Position numbers and translations under genes: made by a program. The notes under the pieces were generated by a model. The model ran no database searches, was not told where the DNA came from, and saw only the letters and a list, made by a program, of their open reading frames with translations. Below, in pieces: positions 34,571 through 43,700 of a stretch of DNA of 64,000 nt (position 1 is the first letter of the stretch; every line of letters begins with the position of its first letter). Source of the DNA: Acheta domesticus (Eukaryota > Arthropoda > Insecta > Orthoptera > Gryllidae); NCBI GenBank assembly GCA_031308135.1, contig JAHLJT010000631.1:261410925-261474924 (forward strand), in the 5' to 3' direction.

Positions 34571-35395
34571 TACATTGAAACTGTTTTATTTTCATTTACT
34601 TTTAATTTGTTATTACGGAACCAATTTGAAACGTCTGATATTGTACTATTTACGGTTTCTTTGTTGCAAAGAATATTTGTATCATCCGCTAAGAGAACTG
34701 TTCTTCCGTTTCGAATCGCTAAGGGCATGTCATTTACGTATAATAGGAAGAGAATAGGGCCTAAAATCGATCCTTGCGGGACTCCTCGTACAATTGGCAA
34801 AGAACCGGAAAGGTGTGTACATAAAGTTCCATCATTCCAGTAAGGTATTTCTACTCTCTGAGATCGTTGTTTAAGGTACGAACATAGCCAATCTAGAGCA
34901 ATACCACGGATTCCATACGAAGGTAATTTTGAAAGTAAAATGTTATGATCAATGACGTCAAAAGCTTTTGAAAGATCTAAAAATATTCCAATAGTTGCTT
35001 CGTTTTGATCCAATGATGAGGCAACATCCTTAAGAAAAGAAAAAATGGCTGTTTCCGTAGATTTTGATTTCCGGAATCCATGTTGGCAATTTGAAAACGC
35101 GTCGTGTTTATTGAGAAAGGTTTCCATTCGTACATAAAAAAGTCTCTCTAATATTTTTGAAAAAACTGACAAAAGAGAAATTGGCCGATAATTTTGAACT
35201 TCATTTTTGTTGCCTTTTTTGAAGAGCGGCTTAATCTTAGCTGTTTTAAAAATATCTGGAAAAATTCCGGTGCATAAGGATGCGTTAAATATGTGAGTTA
35301 ACGGGTGTATAATGACTGGCGCGCACGTCTTTAACAAACAATCCGGAAATTCATCTAAACCGGCCGAATATTTATTTTTAATTTACCGATTGTTT
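34570..35395 (-). pseudogene. Non-LTR ORF2, reverse transcriptase
   Basis: Contains KPLFKKGNKNEVQNYRPISL, QHGFRKSKSTETAIF, FLDLSKAFDVIDHNIL, VRGVPQGSILGPILFLLYVN and the catalytic ADD in LLADDTN (usually FADD). This enzyme performs target-primed reverse transcription in active elements. A one-base deletion in an A run near 35385 shifts the frame relative to the preceding segment, which nevertheless continues as SAGLDEFPDCLLK. Confidence 0.9.
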
Positions 35396-36155
35396 TGAGA
35401 ATTTCATAGGAAGAGGTTTCGGAAACGAACATAGTGTCTAAGACTTTTAGGGAAACGTCAGATGTTGAATTTTGTGGCTGAAAACCCTTAGTGAGATCGA
35501 CAGCAATTCTCGAAAAGTATTGGTTAAAGAGACTAGCCACTGTTGCCGGATCGTTCACATCTCTATCGTTATCTTTTAAAACAACATTCTCTACAAGGTT
35601 TCTAGTTGGTTTGGTCGCATTTTTTACTAAATCCCACGTTGACTTTGTTTTGTTATTTGAGTTCAAAATATCCTGATCGTGTTTCATGATTTTAGCCTGC
35701 CTTATGACTTTTCTTAACAATGATTTGTATTTTTTAAAGTACAGGAGGAAATCTTGAGATACGTTATGATGCTTAGAAATGAAAGAAAGAATTCGTTTGT
35801 TTTTACATGATGTTCTAATCCCTTGTGTTATCCAAGAATTGTTTTTGCGTGAAATATTTAATTTTCTTTCCTGAAGAGGAAAGCAAGTGTTAAAATGAAA
35901 TGAAAGCGTTGAAAAAAAAGAATAATATTTATCGTTTGTATCAATAGTATTATAAACTGCGTCCCATGACTCCTGCAGCAAGTAATCAATGAATAATTTT
36001 ATTTTACTTTTAGAAAACACTCTACTCATACGTGTATTATTTATTGTGTCATTGTTCGCATTTCGTATAATGGTAAGAATTTGTGCATCGTGGTCACTGT
36101 ATCCTAAATCTTTTGTTTCAATTTCATGTCGAGTAGCGGTTTTGTTAATTATATT
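35355..36155 (-). pseudogene. Non-LTR ORF2, linker between endonuclease and RT
   Basis: Starts at LGYSDHDAQIL, the SDH motif ending the endonuclease, and continues through an aromatic/Lys-rich linker (KSKIKLFIDYLLQESWDAVY, NNSWITQGIRTSCKNKR) typical of the inter-domain region. A one-base frameshift near 36149 separates it from the upstream endonuclease. Confidence 0.82.
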
Positions 36156-36814
36156 TGATCGATTGCCTTCTTTGAATTTACTGTGATCCGTGTAGGTACT
36201 TTTATTGTAATATCTAAATTGAAGGAATTAATTAAGTTAAGAAACTGCTCTTTCCCGCAAGATTCGACCAGAAAATCAATGTTAAAATCTCCACATACAA
36301 CAATGGATTCAAAAGAGCGATTGATGACTTTGATAAGTGTTATCTCTAGTTTTTCTAAGAACAAAATGTAATCTGCAGCTCTCTTTGTTGGAGGCCTGTA
36401 GATGCAAAGCAATATCATTTTTAGCACAGGAAGATGTACAACAGAAATTTCAAAAACATTTTCAACGGAATACTCATTGAATTCCGTCAAGGAGATAGAA
36501 TCAATATTATTTTTAACGTAAATACAAGAACCTCCACATGCAGGACTTTTATGAGATTCTCTTTTTCTACAATAATAGCCTGCGAGGTAAAAGTTTGGAA
36601 TTTGGAAAATGCTAAGTTCATTAGGAGATAACCAATGTTCTGTAAAGCAAAGAACATCCATTTGATTTAAATCGCTCTGTAGAGCTGCCTCGATAAACTC
36701 AGTTTTATTTGAAAGGGATTGAACATTATGGTGCAATATCTTTATTTTTTGCAAGTACCTACACGAATGTTTTTTTGGCTGCATCTGACTGTAGTTGCTA
36801 TATATTGACTCCAT
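36149..36814 (-). pseudogene. Non-LTR ORF2, apurinic-like endonuclease
   Basis: Begins MESIYSNYSQMQ at an ATG overlapping the ORF1 stop by 17 nt. Motifs: LHHNVQSLSNK (catalytic Asn), DVLCFTEHWL (catalytic Glu), GGSCIYVKN, ILLCIYRPP and VVCGDFNID (catalytic Asp-Asn). It nicks target DNA for retrotransposition. The catalytic residues visible are intact; only the SDH end is frameshifted. Confidence 0.9.
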
Positions 36815-37102
36815 TTTTACCTCGAGTGCGTGGTCGAAGGTTGTAATGTGTCCCAGCAGTCACAGGTTGTGAGGAAATAGAGGCGTCATTGGTAGTGGGA
36901 ATGGAAGAAACGGGAGTAGGTTCACAGGAGGGGGTAAGAGGGTTCAGAATAAGGGTGGGTGGTGGGGAACGTAAGGAAGGTGAAAGGGATGGATTTTTGG
37001 CAGGAGGCTGCGTAGGACTGGAGTTGATGATGTATTGTGCAAGCTTTTCACCGACTGCATGTTTTCCAGCAAGGTTCATGTGGAGACCGTGCCGGGTGAA
37101 GT
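36798..37102 (-). pseudogene. Non-LTR ORF1, C-terminal fragment
   Basis: From the truncation point the frame reads HFTRHGLHMNLAGKHAVGEK, like the C-terminal His-containing block of the SGNH esterase domain found in ORF1 of CR1-type and related elements, then a Pro/Ser/Thr-rich tail ending RPRTRGKNGVNI. The apparent ORF start further upstream (ARNPRLWVIDTEKPIERKTS, to 37172) is repeat sequence outside the insertion, so the open frame is chimeric. Confidence 0.75.
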
Positions 37103-37354
37103 GACAGACGGACGTTTTCCTTTCAATTGGTTTTTCGGTATCAATGACCCACAAACGAGGGTTTCTGGCCACACCACGTGTTAGGGGATTTTCTTTCTTA
37201 ATTTAGCAACTGGTTTTATCCCTTTTCTCGGTGTCAGCGCCCGGCAATGCATTTTTTTCCGCCGAAAATTCGTCATTTTTTCGTGCAGCATTACATAACT
37301 TTCCTTATACTACGTATATCACTCCGTGTATACGTAAGTATACGGGAAAGTAAA
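37103..37354 (-). repeat. ACTTTCCCGTAT repeat family, head part
   Basis: Minus-strand copy continuing the fragment cut at 33318: CAGACGGACG tract, CACCACGTGTTAGGGGATTTT, GCGCCCGGCAATGCA, GCAGCATTACATAACTTTCC and the palindromic head GTATACGTAAGTATAC (37328-37343) followed by GGGAAAGTAAAA. Confidence 0.85.
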
Positions 37355-37439
37355 AATGTACATTACCTTAAAGAAAGAACTCACTACGAAGAACAAATTT
37401 TATTTGAAAGAAAAATCCCTATCTGCAATTTTGAAGTTG

Positions 37440-38005
37440 GAGGAAGACGCGGAATAAAATTCAAACTTTTGCAAATTTCGAAAATTCAGAGTTAACCGTG
37501 AAAATAGGACCTATGCCACCTTAATAATTGTATTTTACTCTGTTCTTACAAGAAATTTAAAGAAAACATTTGAAGCCGTTTTTGAGAAAATTTTGAAATG
37601 TCCGGGGGGCTTCATGTAAAGTACCCCCAAATTTTGAAGTATCTTTTTAAAAATCTCAAAGCTTCGACTCTAACCAGATCGACCGCGAGGAGGGACCATT
37701 TTGGAAGAAATCGTCCTTATGGTTTAGGCGCTAGAAGTGTTCACAGACGGACGGACAGACGGACGTTTTACAATACTTTCAATTCGTTTTCAATATCAAC
37801 CCACGAAACAGGGTTCTGGCTACACCACGTGTTAAGGGATTTTTTCTTAATTTAGTAACTAGTTTTATCCACTTTTTTGTGATCACGGCCCGGCAATGAA
37901 TTTTTTTCGGCCAAAAATTCGCCATTTTTCGCGCAGCATTATATAACTTTCCCTTTACTACATATATCACTCCGTGTATACGTACGTATACGGGAAAGTA
38001 AAAAT
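37440..38005 (-). repeat. ACTTTCCCGTAT repeat family, second head copy
   Basis: Same orientation and order as the preceding copy: GAAGCCGTTTTTGAGAAAAT (reverse of the CGGCTCC motif, about 37573), GGGGGGCTTCATGTAAAGTACC, CCAGATCGACCGCG, GTTCACAGACGGACGG, CACCACGTGTTAAGGGATTT, GCGCAGCATTATATAACTTT and the perfect palindrome GTATACGTACGTATAC (37976-37991). Two heads thus lie in tandem about 650 bp apart. Confidence 0.85.
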
Positions 38006-38700
38006 TGAGAAAAAAGTTCAACGTAACCAAATGAAACATTCCATTAATTGAAACAAAAATACACTAATTGTGATTTCAATCCTTTTAATTATTTAATTAA
38101 ACGAGTATTTTTTTATTCAATGAATATTTTTTGTCGATATATAATTTTTTAACAATATATTGAAAATTTCGGAGCAAGAAGTAGGTATCGTTCATATTAA
38201 ATTTTAGTGTAAGTGCTGTAGCTAGAGTATTAACATTCAATCTTGATTTCTCTTTTCTCCAAAAATCTGAAATAATGAAGATGAAACTACTGAAAACGGG
38301 GGAATTTTCCCGATCTGTCAACACTAATCGCGTCTTTTCGAACTGTTCCGTCACGTGACGTGAAATAAGTTCGGCGCGGCATCTCTCAATTCAAATAGTA
38401 ACAAGTTTTAAAATATCGAAAAGGAGGGCAGGAAGGAGGACATTTTTCGAGGAAGGACAGAAACTACAAAAGAAGGACAGTCCTCCTTAAAGGAGGACGA
38501 TTGGTTACCTTATTACTGAGCCAACTACCACCAATCAGTGATATAGGGTTTTGAACGAATGGGCTTTGTAATTATTTCCCCGATGGTGAATTGGGACACT
38601 ATTAGCCAACTGCTGACATTGTCATCCATGACAAAAACCATGGACTATATTGTGTGTAAATTTGGGGTACGTTCGGGGTCTGGAAAATAAGCTCTTAACA
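38006..38700. other. Intergenic stretch between inverted repeat copies
   Basis: Contains a strong short hairpin GTCCTCCTTAAAGGAGGAC (about 38478-38498) in a run of AAGGAGGACA-like phrases (38425-38500). Nothing coding is recognised. Confidence 0.4.
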
Positions 38701-40751
38701 CAATTCTAAGCATATTTTGTCTCATGAACTACGTGGATATTCCGAATGGTTGAGTCGCAACAAGCACCCAAAAGTTGGTTTGAAAACTGATTTCTAGGCA
38801 AAAATTTCGTTATAGAAGCTTAGAAACACTCCAGAAACATATAAATTGTTTATAATTTAGAATATAATATATAAGAATTTATAATATAAAAGAAATCAAC
38901 ATATTTATTCAGAAACAAAAATTAAGCGAGAAATAAAAAAGCACCCAATTTATACAATTCGACTGCTTTTTACTTTCCCGTATACGTAAGTATACATGGA
39001 GTGATATACGTAGTATAGGGAAAGTTATGTAATGCTGCGCGAAAAAATGGCCAATTTTCGGCCGAAAAAAATTAATTGCCGAGCCCTGAAAACGAATAAG
39101 TGGATAAAACCAGTTGCTAAATTAAGAAAAAAAATCCCCTAACACGTGGTGTAGCCAGAAACCCTGTTTTCTAGGTCTTTGATACCGAAAACCCAATTGA
39201 AAGGAAAACGTCCGTCCGTCTGTGAACACTGTTAGCGCCTAAACCATACGTACGATTTCTTCCAAAATGGATATTCCCCGGTCGATCTGATTCTAGTCGA
39301 AGCTTTGAGATTTTGAAAAAGATTCTTCAAAATTTGGGGGTACTTTATATGAAGCCCCCCGGGGATTTTCAAAAATTTCTCAAAAACGGCTCCAAATTTT
39401 TCTTTAAATTTCTTGTATGAATAGAGTAAAATACACTTTTTAACATGGCATAGGTCCGATTTTCACGAATAACTGAATTTTCGAAAATTGTAAAGTTTGA
39501 ATTTTTTCGATATCTTTCTCCAACTACAAAATTGAAGATAGAGATTTTTCTTCAAATAAAATTTGTTCTGCATATTGAGTTCTTTAATAAAGGTCATGTA
39601 AATGTTTTTCAAAATTTTGGTAGTTTTCGTGCAATATTGCGTGTAATATGTGCAATTTTAACAAATTACAAAAACAAGATTTTCTCAAAAACGGCTCCAA
39701 ATTTTTTCTTTAAACTTTTGGTAGGGATAGTGATAAATGTACTCTATCAATGACATAAAAGCCATTTTGGTCTATCGGTTGGTTTTTTCAAAAATTACAA
39801 AAATGTAAATTTTTTACTTGTCTCTCACGTCGTTAATATTTACATTATCTGCGATTTTTCACATTATTATATTTACGAGTATATATGCTTTAAATAATGT
39901 CAAGTAAAGTTTCTCGAAAACACTACCGTTTTCTGTGAAAAGTAGCTCAAATTTCGGCATTTTCAGAAAAGCTCAAACGCCATTTTCTCGTATATGGCTG
40001 CAATTTTTTCTTGTAACTTTTGTAACAGATAGTGCTAATTACACTCTTTAGTATAGCGTAAAATTTATTTTGAGTTATTTTTTGCTTTTTCAAAAATTAT
40101 ATAATGTAAATTTTTTGAAAGATCTGTCACATCTTTAATATGCACATTATCCGCAATTTGTAAACATTTTTATATTTGTGAGTGTAAGTGCTTCAAATAA
40201 CTTCAAATAAAGTATTTTGAAAACTCAATCATTTTCTGTGAAAATGAGCTTCAAATTTCGCATTTTTAGTAAAACGTCATTTTCTCGTAAACGGCACATA
40301 TTTTTAAAAGAAAATTGCCATTTACGGCTAGGTTTTGTGTTGTTTAATATTCTAAAATTAATGTTTCTGTTCTACCAATAAGAAACCGAAAAATTAAGAA
40401 AGTGGCAAAAAAATGTACTTTTGGCGATGATAGATAGTACCTGGCAAGAAGGCAAAAAATTCCGAATAGCTAGCGAAGACCTAAGAAAATAGAAAACTAA
40501 TACGGGAAAGTCTGTGCCATTCTGTAGCACCACTAGTTTATTTCTCACTTAATTTTCCTGCCTGAGCAAATATATTCTTTTCCTTTGTAAATAATAAAAC
40601 AATTTACATGTTTCTGGAGTGTTTCTATGCTTCCATAATGTATATTTTTGCCTAAAAATCATTTTTTTAGAACCAAACTATTGAGTGCTAATAGTGGCTC
40701 AACCATTCGGAATATCTACGTATTTTATTAGACAAAATACGCTTAGAATTG
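38701..40751 (+). mobile_element. Repeat-family element with long outer inverted repeats (2.05 kb)
   Basis: The left arm (about 38701-38983) starts CAATTCTAAGCATATTTTGTC and includes GATATTCCGAATGGTTGAG, AAACACTCCAGAAACAT and GAGAAATAAA; the right arm (about 40500-40751) carries the same phrases in reverse complement, ending CTTAGAATTG. Inside, the inner termini ACTTTCCCGTAT (38972-38983) and ATACGGGAAAGT (40500-40511) bound the family core. No transposase ORF. Most likely a non-autonomous DNA element; class unknown. Confidence 0.7.
38972..40511 (+). repeat. ACTTTCCCGTAT/CGGCTCC-motif repeat core, copy 1 (1.54 kb)
   Basis: Head: ACTTTCCCGTATACGTAAGTATAC, then GAAAGTTATGTAATGCTGCG, CACGTGGTGTAGCCAGAAAC, CGTCCGTCCGTCTGTGAACAC and GGTACTTTATATGAAGCC. 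Body: the TCTCAAAAACGGCTCCAAAT motif or variants at about 39378, 39684, 39991 and 40283, spaced about 300 bp. The end is GGGAAAGTCTGTGCCATTC. ORFs inside are short and unlike known proteins. Confidence 0.8.
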
Positions 40752-40752
40752 T

Positions 40753-40769
40753 CTATCTATCTATCTATG

Positions 40770-40801
<32 letters not shown>

Positions 40802-40802
40802 A

Positions 40803-40850
<48 letters not shown>

Positions 40851-40886
40851 TGTGTGTGTGTGTACACACACACACACACTCTCTCT
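40753..40886. repeat. Compound microsatellite (TCTA)n(TA)n(TG)n(CA)n(CT)n
   Basis: Uninterrupted succession of TCTA, TA, TG, CA and CT repeats immediately outside the right inverted arm of the preceding element, as if expanded from its insertion junction. Confidence 0.95.
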
Positions 40887-41364
40887 AAAATATATTGTTA
40901 TCTAATAGGGAAATGGAAATGGAATTACAGTTCTGATTATGATAAAGAACCAGATATTGCTTTGAGTTATGTAATGATGTATGTTCTATTATATAATCCT
41001 TCGTGTTGTTATTGAATTGATAATTCCGTTAGAAAACGTGAGAAAAAGCTGGCAAGCACTGCTCTAAGGGATTGAGAGCACAGCCCCCGAGAGGAGGAAT
41101 AGAGTTATTTCGTGAACAATATCTTAAAATGGTCGTTATCCGTGTTCCTGCGGTAGTAAGTCAATTTTTTCACGTGGATCACGATAAGATACAAATGCCA
41201 AAATCTGTAAGTAATTTGCCAATAATTTGTGTTACTCGGCACCGAATATTTCTTCTTATAAAATTTTGAGAAACAATTGCTGTTTTGTATCCTTTAAATC
41301 ATTTCCTGTAAAAACGGACAGATTTTTAAAATTTGAACTTTATGTCTCGAATATCCCTCAATTT
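40887..41364. other. Intergenic stretch
   Basis: No gene. Around 41030-41062 the phrase AGCTGGCAAGCACTG could be the right end of a hAT element (reverse complement CAGTGCTTGCCAGC), but no matching left end is certain. Confidence 0.35.
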
Positions 41365-42420
41365 TACTTTCTCGCCCTTACTTCGTAAGAAGAGAAAGTT
41401 ATGTAATCTTGCGCCGGAAAACGACGAATTTTCGGCAGAATAGCCCTTATTGCCTGACCCTGGTAACGAAAACGTGGATAAATCCTGTTGCTGTATGTAG
41501 TAATATTTCCTCTAACACGTGGTGTAGCCATAATGCCTGTTTTATGGGTCCTTGATATCGAAAAGTCGATTATCTGACCGTCTGACTGTCAGTGCATTAA
41601 CCGTTTAGTGAATTTTCTACAGAATTGATATTCCCCAATCGAACTAAACTAAATCAAGGCTTTGGGAGTTTAAATAGTAATTTATTTTCATTTTTGAGGG
41701 TACTTTACATGAATCCTCAAAGATATTTTCAATTTTTTTTATCAGACTTTGACATCGAATAGCGTAAAGGACGCTTAAGAGAATGGTGCTGGTCTCATGT
41801 TTGTTGAAATACCAGATTTTTCGAAAATTGCAAAAGTGCACTCATATAATATTCTACATATAATAGTCTTCCTACACTAATAATATTGAAGATGGAGATA
41901 TTTTTCCTGAATGAAATCTGTTCATTAAAAACTGATGTTGAAATAAGGTCTAGTAAAAACACGAGTAATTTTCGTGTAATTTTGCGCGAAATAAGGCAAT
42001 GTTTTAAACAATTTTTTTTTTGGTCAGAGCAGCTGGGCGTAAACCAGAAGGCCCGGGTTCGAATCCCGGTCGGGCCGACCAATTCTTTGAACAAATTTAA
42101 CAATTTTTTTGAAAAACCGTTCTAAAATTTTAATCTCATATTTATTAAGTAATTTTTAAAAAAATGTGGTGCTAGTCCCATTTTCAGTGAATTTGTTTTC
42201 GATAAAAATGTTAATATTTCTAATCTACAAAATTGATGATAGAGATTCTTCCTTAGACAAAGTCGTTTCTAAAAAATCAGCTCTTTAAAATATATCATGT
42301 ATAGTTTATTGAAAAAAAAAGTAGTTACTGCTTACTTTAGGCTTGAAATTAATGCAATTTATAACAAACACATTTTCGTTCATAGTTCTGAGAAGCGGGA
42401 GCAGAAGGTAAAGTTTAAAA
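41365..42420 (+). repeat. Diverged member of the repeat family, first copy (adjoins jockey element)
   Basis: Starts TACTTTCTCGCCCTTACTTC with a small hairpin CTTCGTAAGAAG in place of the GTATACGTACGTATAC head, then GAAAGTTATGTAATCTTGCG, CACGTGGTGTAGCCATAATG, GACCGTCTGACTGTC and body phrases CATAGG/GGTCTCAT, TTGAAGATGGAGA. It is nearly identical to 60168-61140 except for the tRNA-like insertion at 42022-42104. Confidence 0.85.
42022..42104 (+). repeat. tRNA-like insertion (truncated tRNA-derived SINE?)
   Basis: Present here and absent from the paired copy at about 60800. An A-box-like TGGTCAGAGCAGCTGG and perfect box B GGTTCGAATCC inside CCCGGGTTCGAATCCCGG form a T-arm-like stem-loop. The 5' acceptor half and a proper anticodon arm are not clear, so it is not a functional tRNA gene. 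Confidence 0.7.
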
Positions 42421-42935
42421 AAATTTATTGGTTTGAAGATTGATATAGTGTTTGGTTTCGTCTATATGAAGTTCACGGTGTATTTGTTTGTGGGAAATAA
42501 AACCATTCAGGTTTTTAGCAATTTTCTTAAAAATTTGTTTTATTATTTTGTTAGTATTTTATTTATGTTTGTAGTAGAAGCTTTGCACCAAATGGGGCAT
42601 GCATATGACAGGAATGGATGAATTATTGATCTGTATAACAACAAGCCACAGTGAATGTTTAATTTAGAGTGGTGATTAAGTAAAGGATATAACTTAGAAA
42701 TTTTGTAATAAGTTAAATTGGCTATGTTTTGAATAAGGCCTATGGTGTTTCCATGCCAATCTTTTAAATGTATGTAAACCTAAATATTTAACTGGAAGGG
42801 TATTTTCCACCCAGGGTACATTTGCCTTATTTGTTGTTAATGGAGGTGGATTTATTGGTCTACAAAGTGTAAAAATTATGGCTTGAGTTTTAGAAGGGTT
42901 TACCCCAATTCTCCAATTTTGTGTCCATTTCATAT
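42420..42935 (-). pseudogene. jockey ORF2 C-terminal region
   Basis: The ORF at 42694-42933 reads MKWTQNWRIGVNPSKTQAII and VKYLGLH, the conserved W---W-I-(I/V)NP-KTQAI and K-LG(L/V) after the RT active site. Further 3', in shifted frames, LSYACPIW and a NKFLRKIAKNLNGF-like segment are legible. Broken by several frameshifts. Confidence 0.8.
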
Positions 42936-43161
42936 ATTTTTGTAGTGCAGTTGGTAAAGTCCATTTCTAGCAATTATCTAGAATGATTTTGTTAGTTGAG
43001 AATAAACAGTATAAATGGCAAGTATAATAAAAGGCGAGGAAGGAATGTCAGATGTTTATATGTTAAAAAGCAAAGGAGACAGTGCGGATCCTTGAGGTAT
43101 TCTTGATACTATCGGTCATTGTGAAGCAAGAGATGTATGAATTTTAACAGCAAAAAGGTGG

Positions 43162-43700
43162 TCAGTAAAAAAGTTTTTTCATATGTTGAATAGATATAAC
43201 GTGTAGCTGGAAGAGAAGACCTTGATGCCAAACTTTATTAAATGCTTTAGAAACATCAAGAAATATACCAATAGTGTGTTCTTTAGTATGAAAACCATTT
43301 GCAATTAGTTCCGCAACTCTAAATAACTGATAAGTGGCTGAGTAGTGAGTTCTAAAGCCAAATTGATAATGTGGAAGAACTTGTTTTGAGAGAATGTAAT
43401 AATTTAATAATTCCAATAACAATTTTTCAAATGTTTTGGATAGTGAAGATAATAAATTAATTGGATGATAGTTAGTAGGAGAGTGAAGTTCTTTTTCAGG
43501 TTCGGAAATGGGAAGTATATATACTAATTTCCCGGTTTTGGGGAAAAATAATTTTTGGAGCATGGAATTAAAGTTGTTAGTTAATTTTGCTAAAATAGGT
43601 AGATTCAATTCTTTAAGTATTTTGTTGGAAATATTATCATATGCAGGGCTTTATGAATTTTTAGATTCTTTGTTATCTTTAGGATTTCGTGGGGAGATAT
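43162..43700 (-). pseudogene. jockey reverse transcriptase
   Basis: MNLPILAKLTNNFNSMLQKL, a NYHPINLLSSLSKTFEKLLL motif (usual NYRPISLL), QFGFRTHYSATYQLFRV and GIFLDVSKAFNKVWHQGLL (catalytic Asp). The GLPQGS and YADD region lies in the frameshifted stretch 42940-43160 and is not intact. Confidence 0.85.

Larger units (their letters stand above)
33319..37102 (-). mobile_element. CR1/jockey-like non-LTR retrotransposon, 5'-truncated
   Basis: Minus-strand element flanked by GACAGAC on both sides (33312-33318 and 37103-37109), a target-site duplication within the CAGACGGACG tract of the host repeat. Right to left: the C-terminal end of an ORF1 with a TRHGLHMN motif (SGNH-hydrolase type), an ORF2 with apurinic endonuclease and reverse transcriptase, a 3' UTR and a (TAAA)n tail (33319-33345). 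A few single-base frameshifts break ORF2, so the copy is fairly young but dead. Exact clade not settled. Confidence 0.9.

Noticed and set aside
36889..37104. Plus-strand Gly/Glu-rich ORF
   Set aside because: Complement of the Pro/Ser-rich tail of the non-LTR ORF1.
42040..42084. Functional tRNA gene
   Set aside because: The T-arm and boxes are good, but the 5' acceptor half and anticodon arm do not fold and the paired copy lacks the sequence, so it is an inserted fragment.
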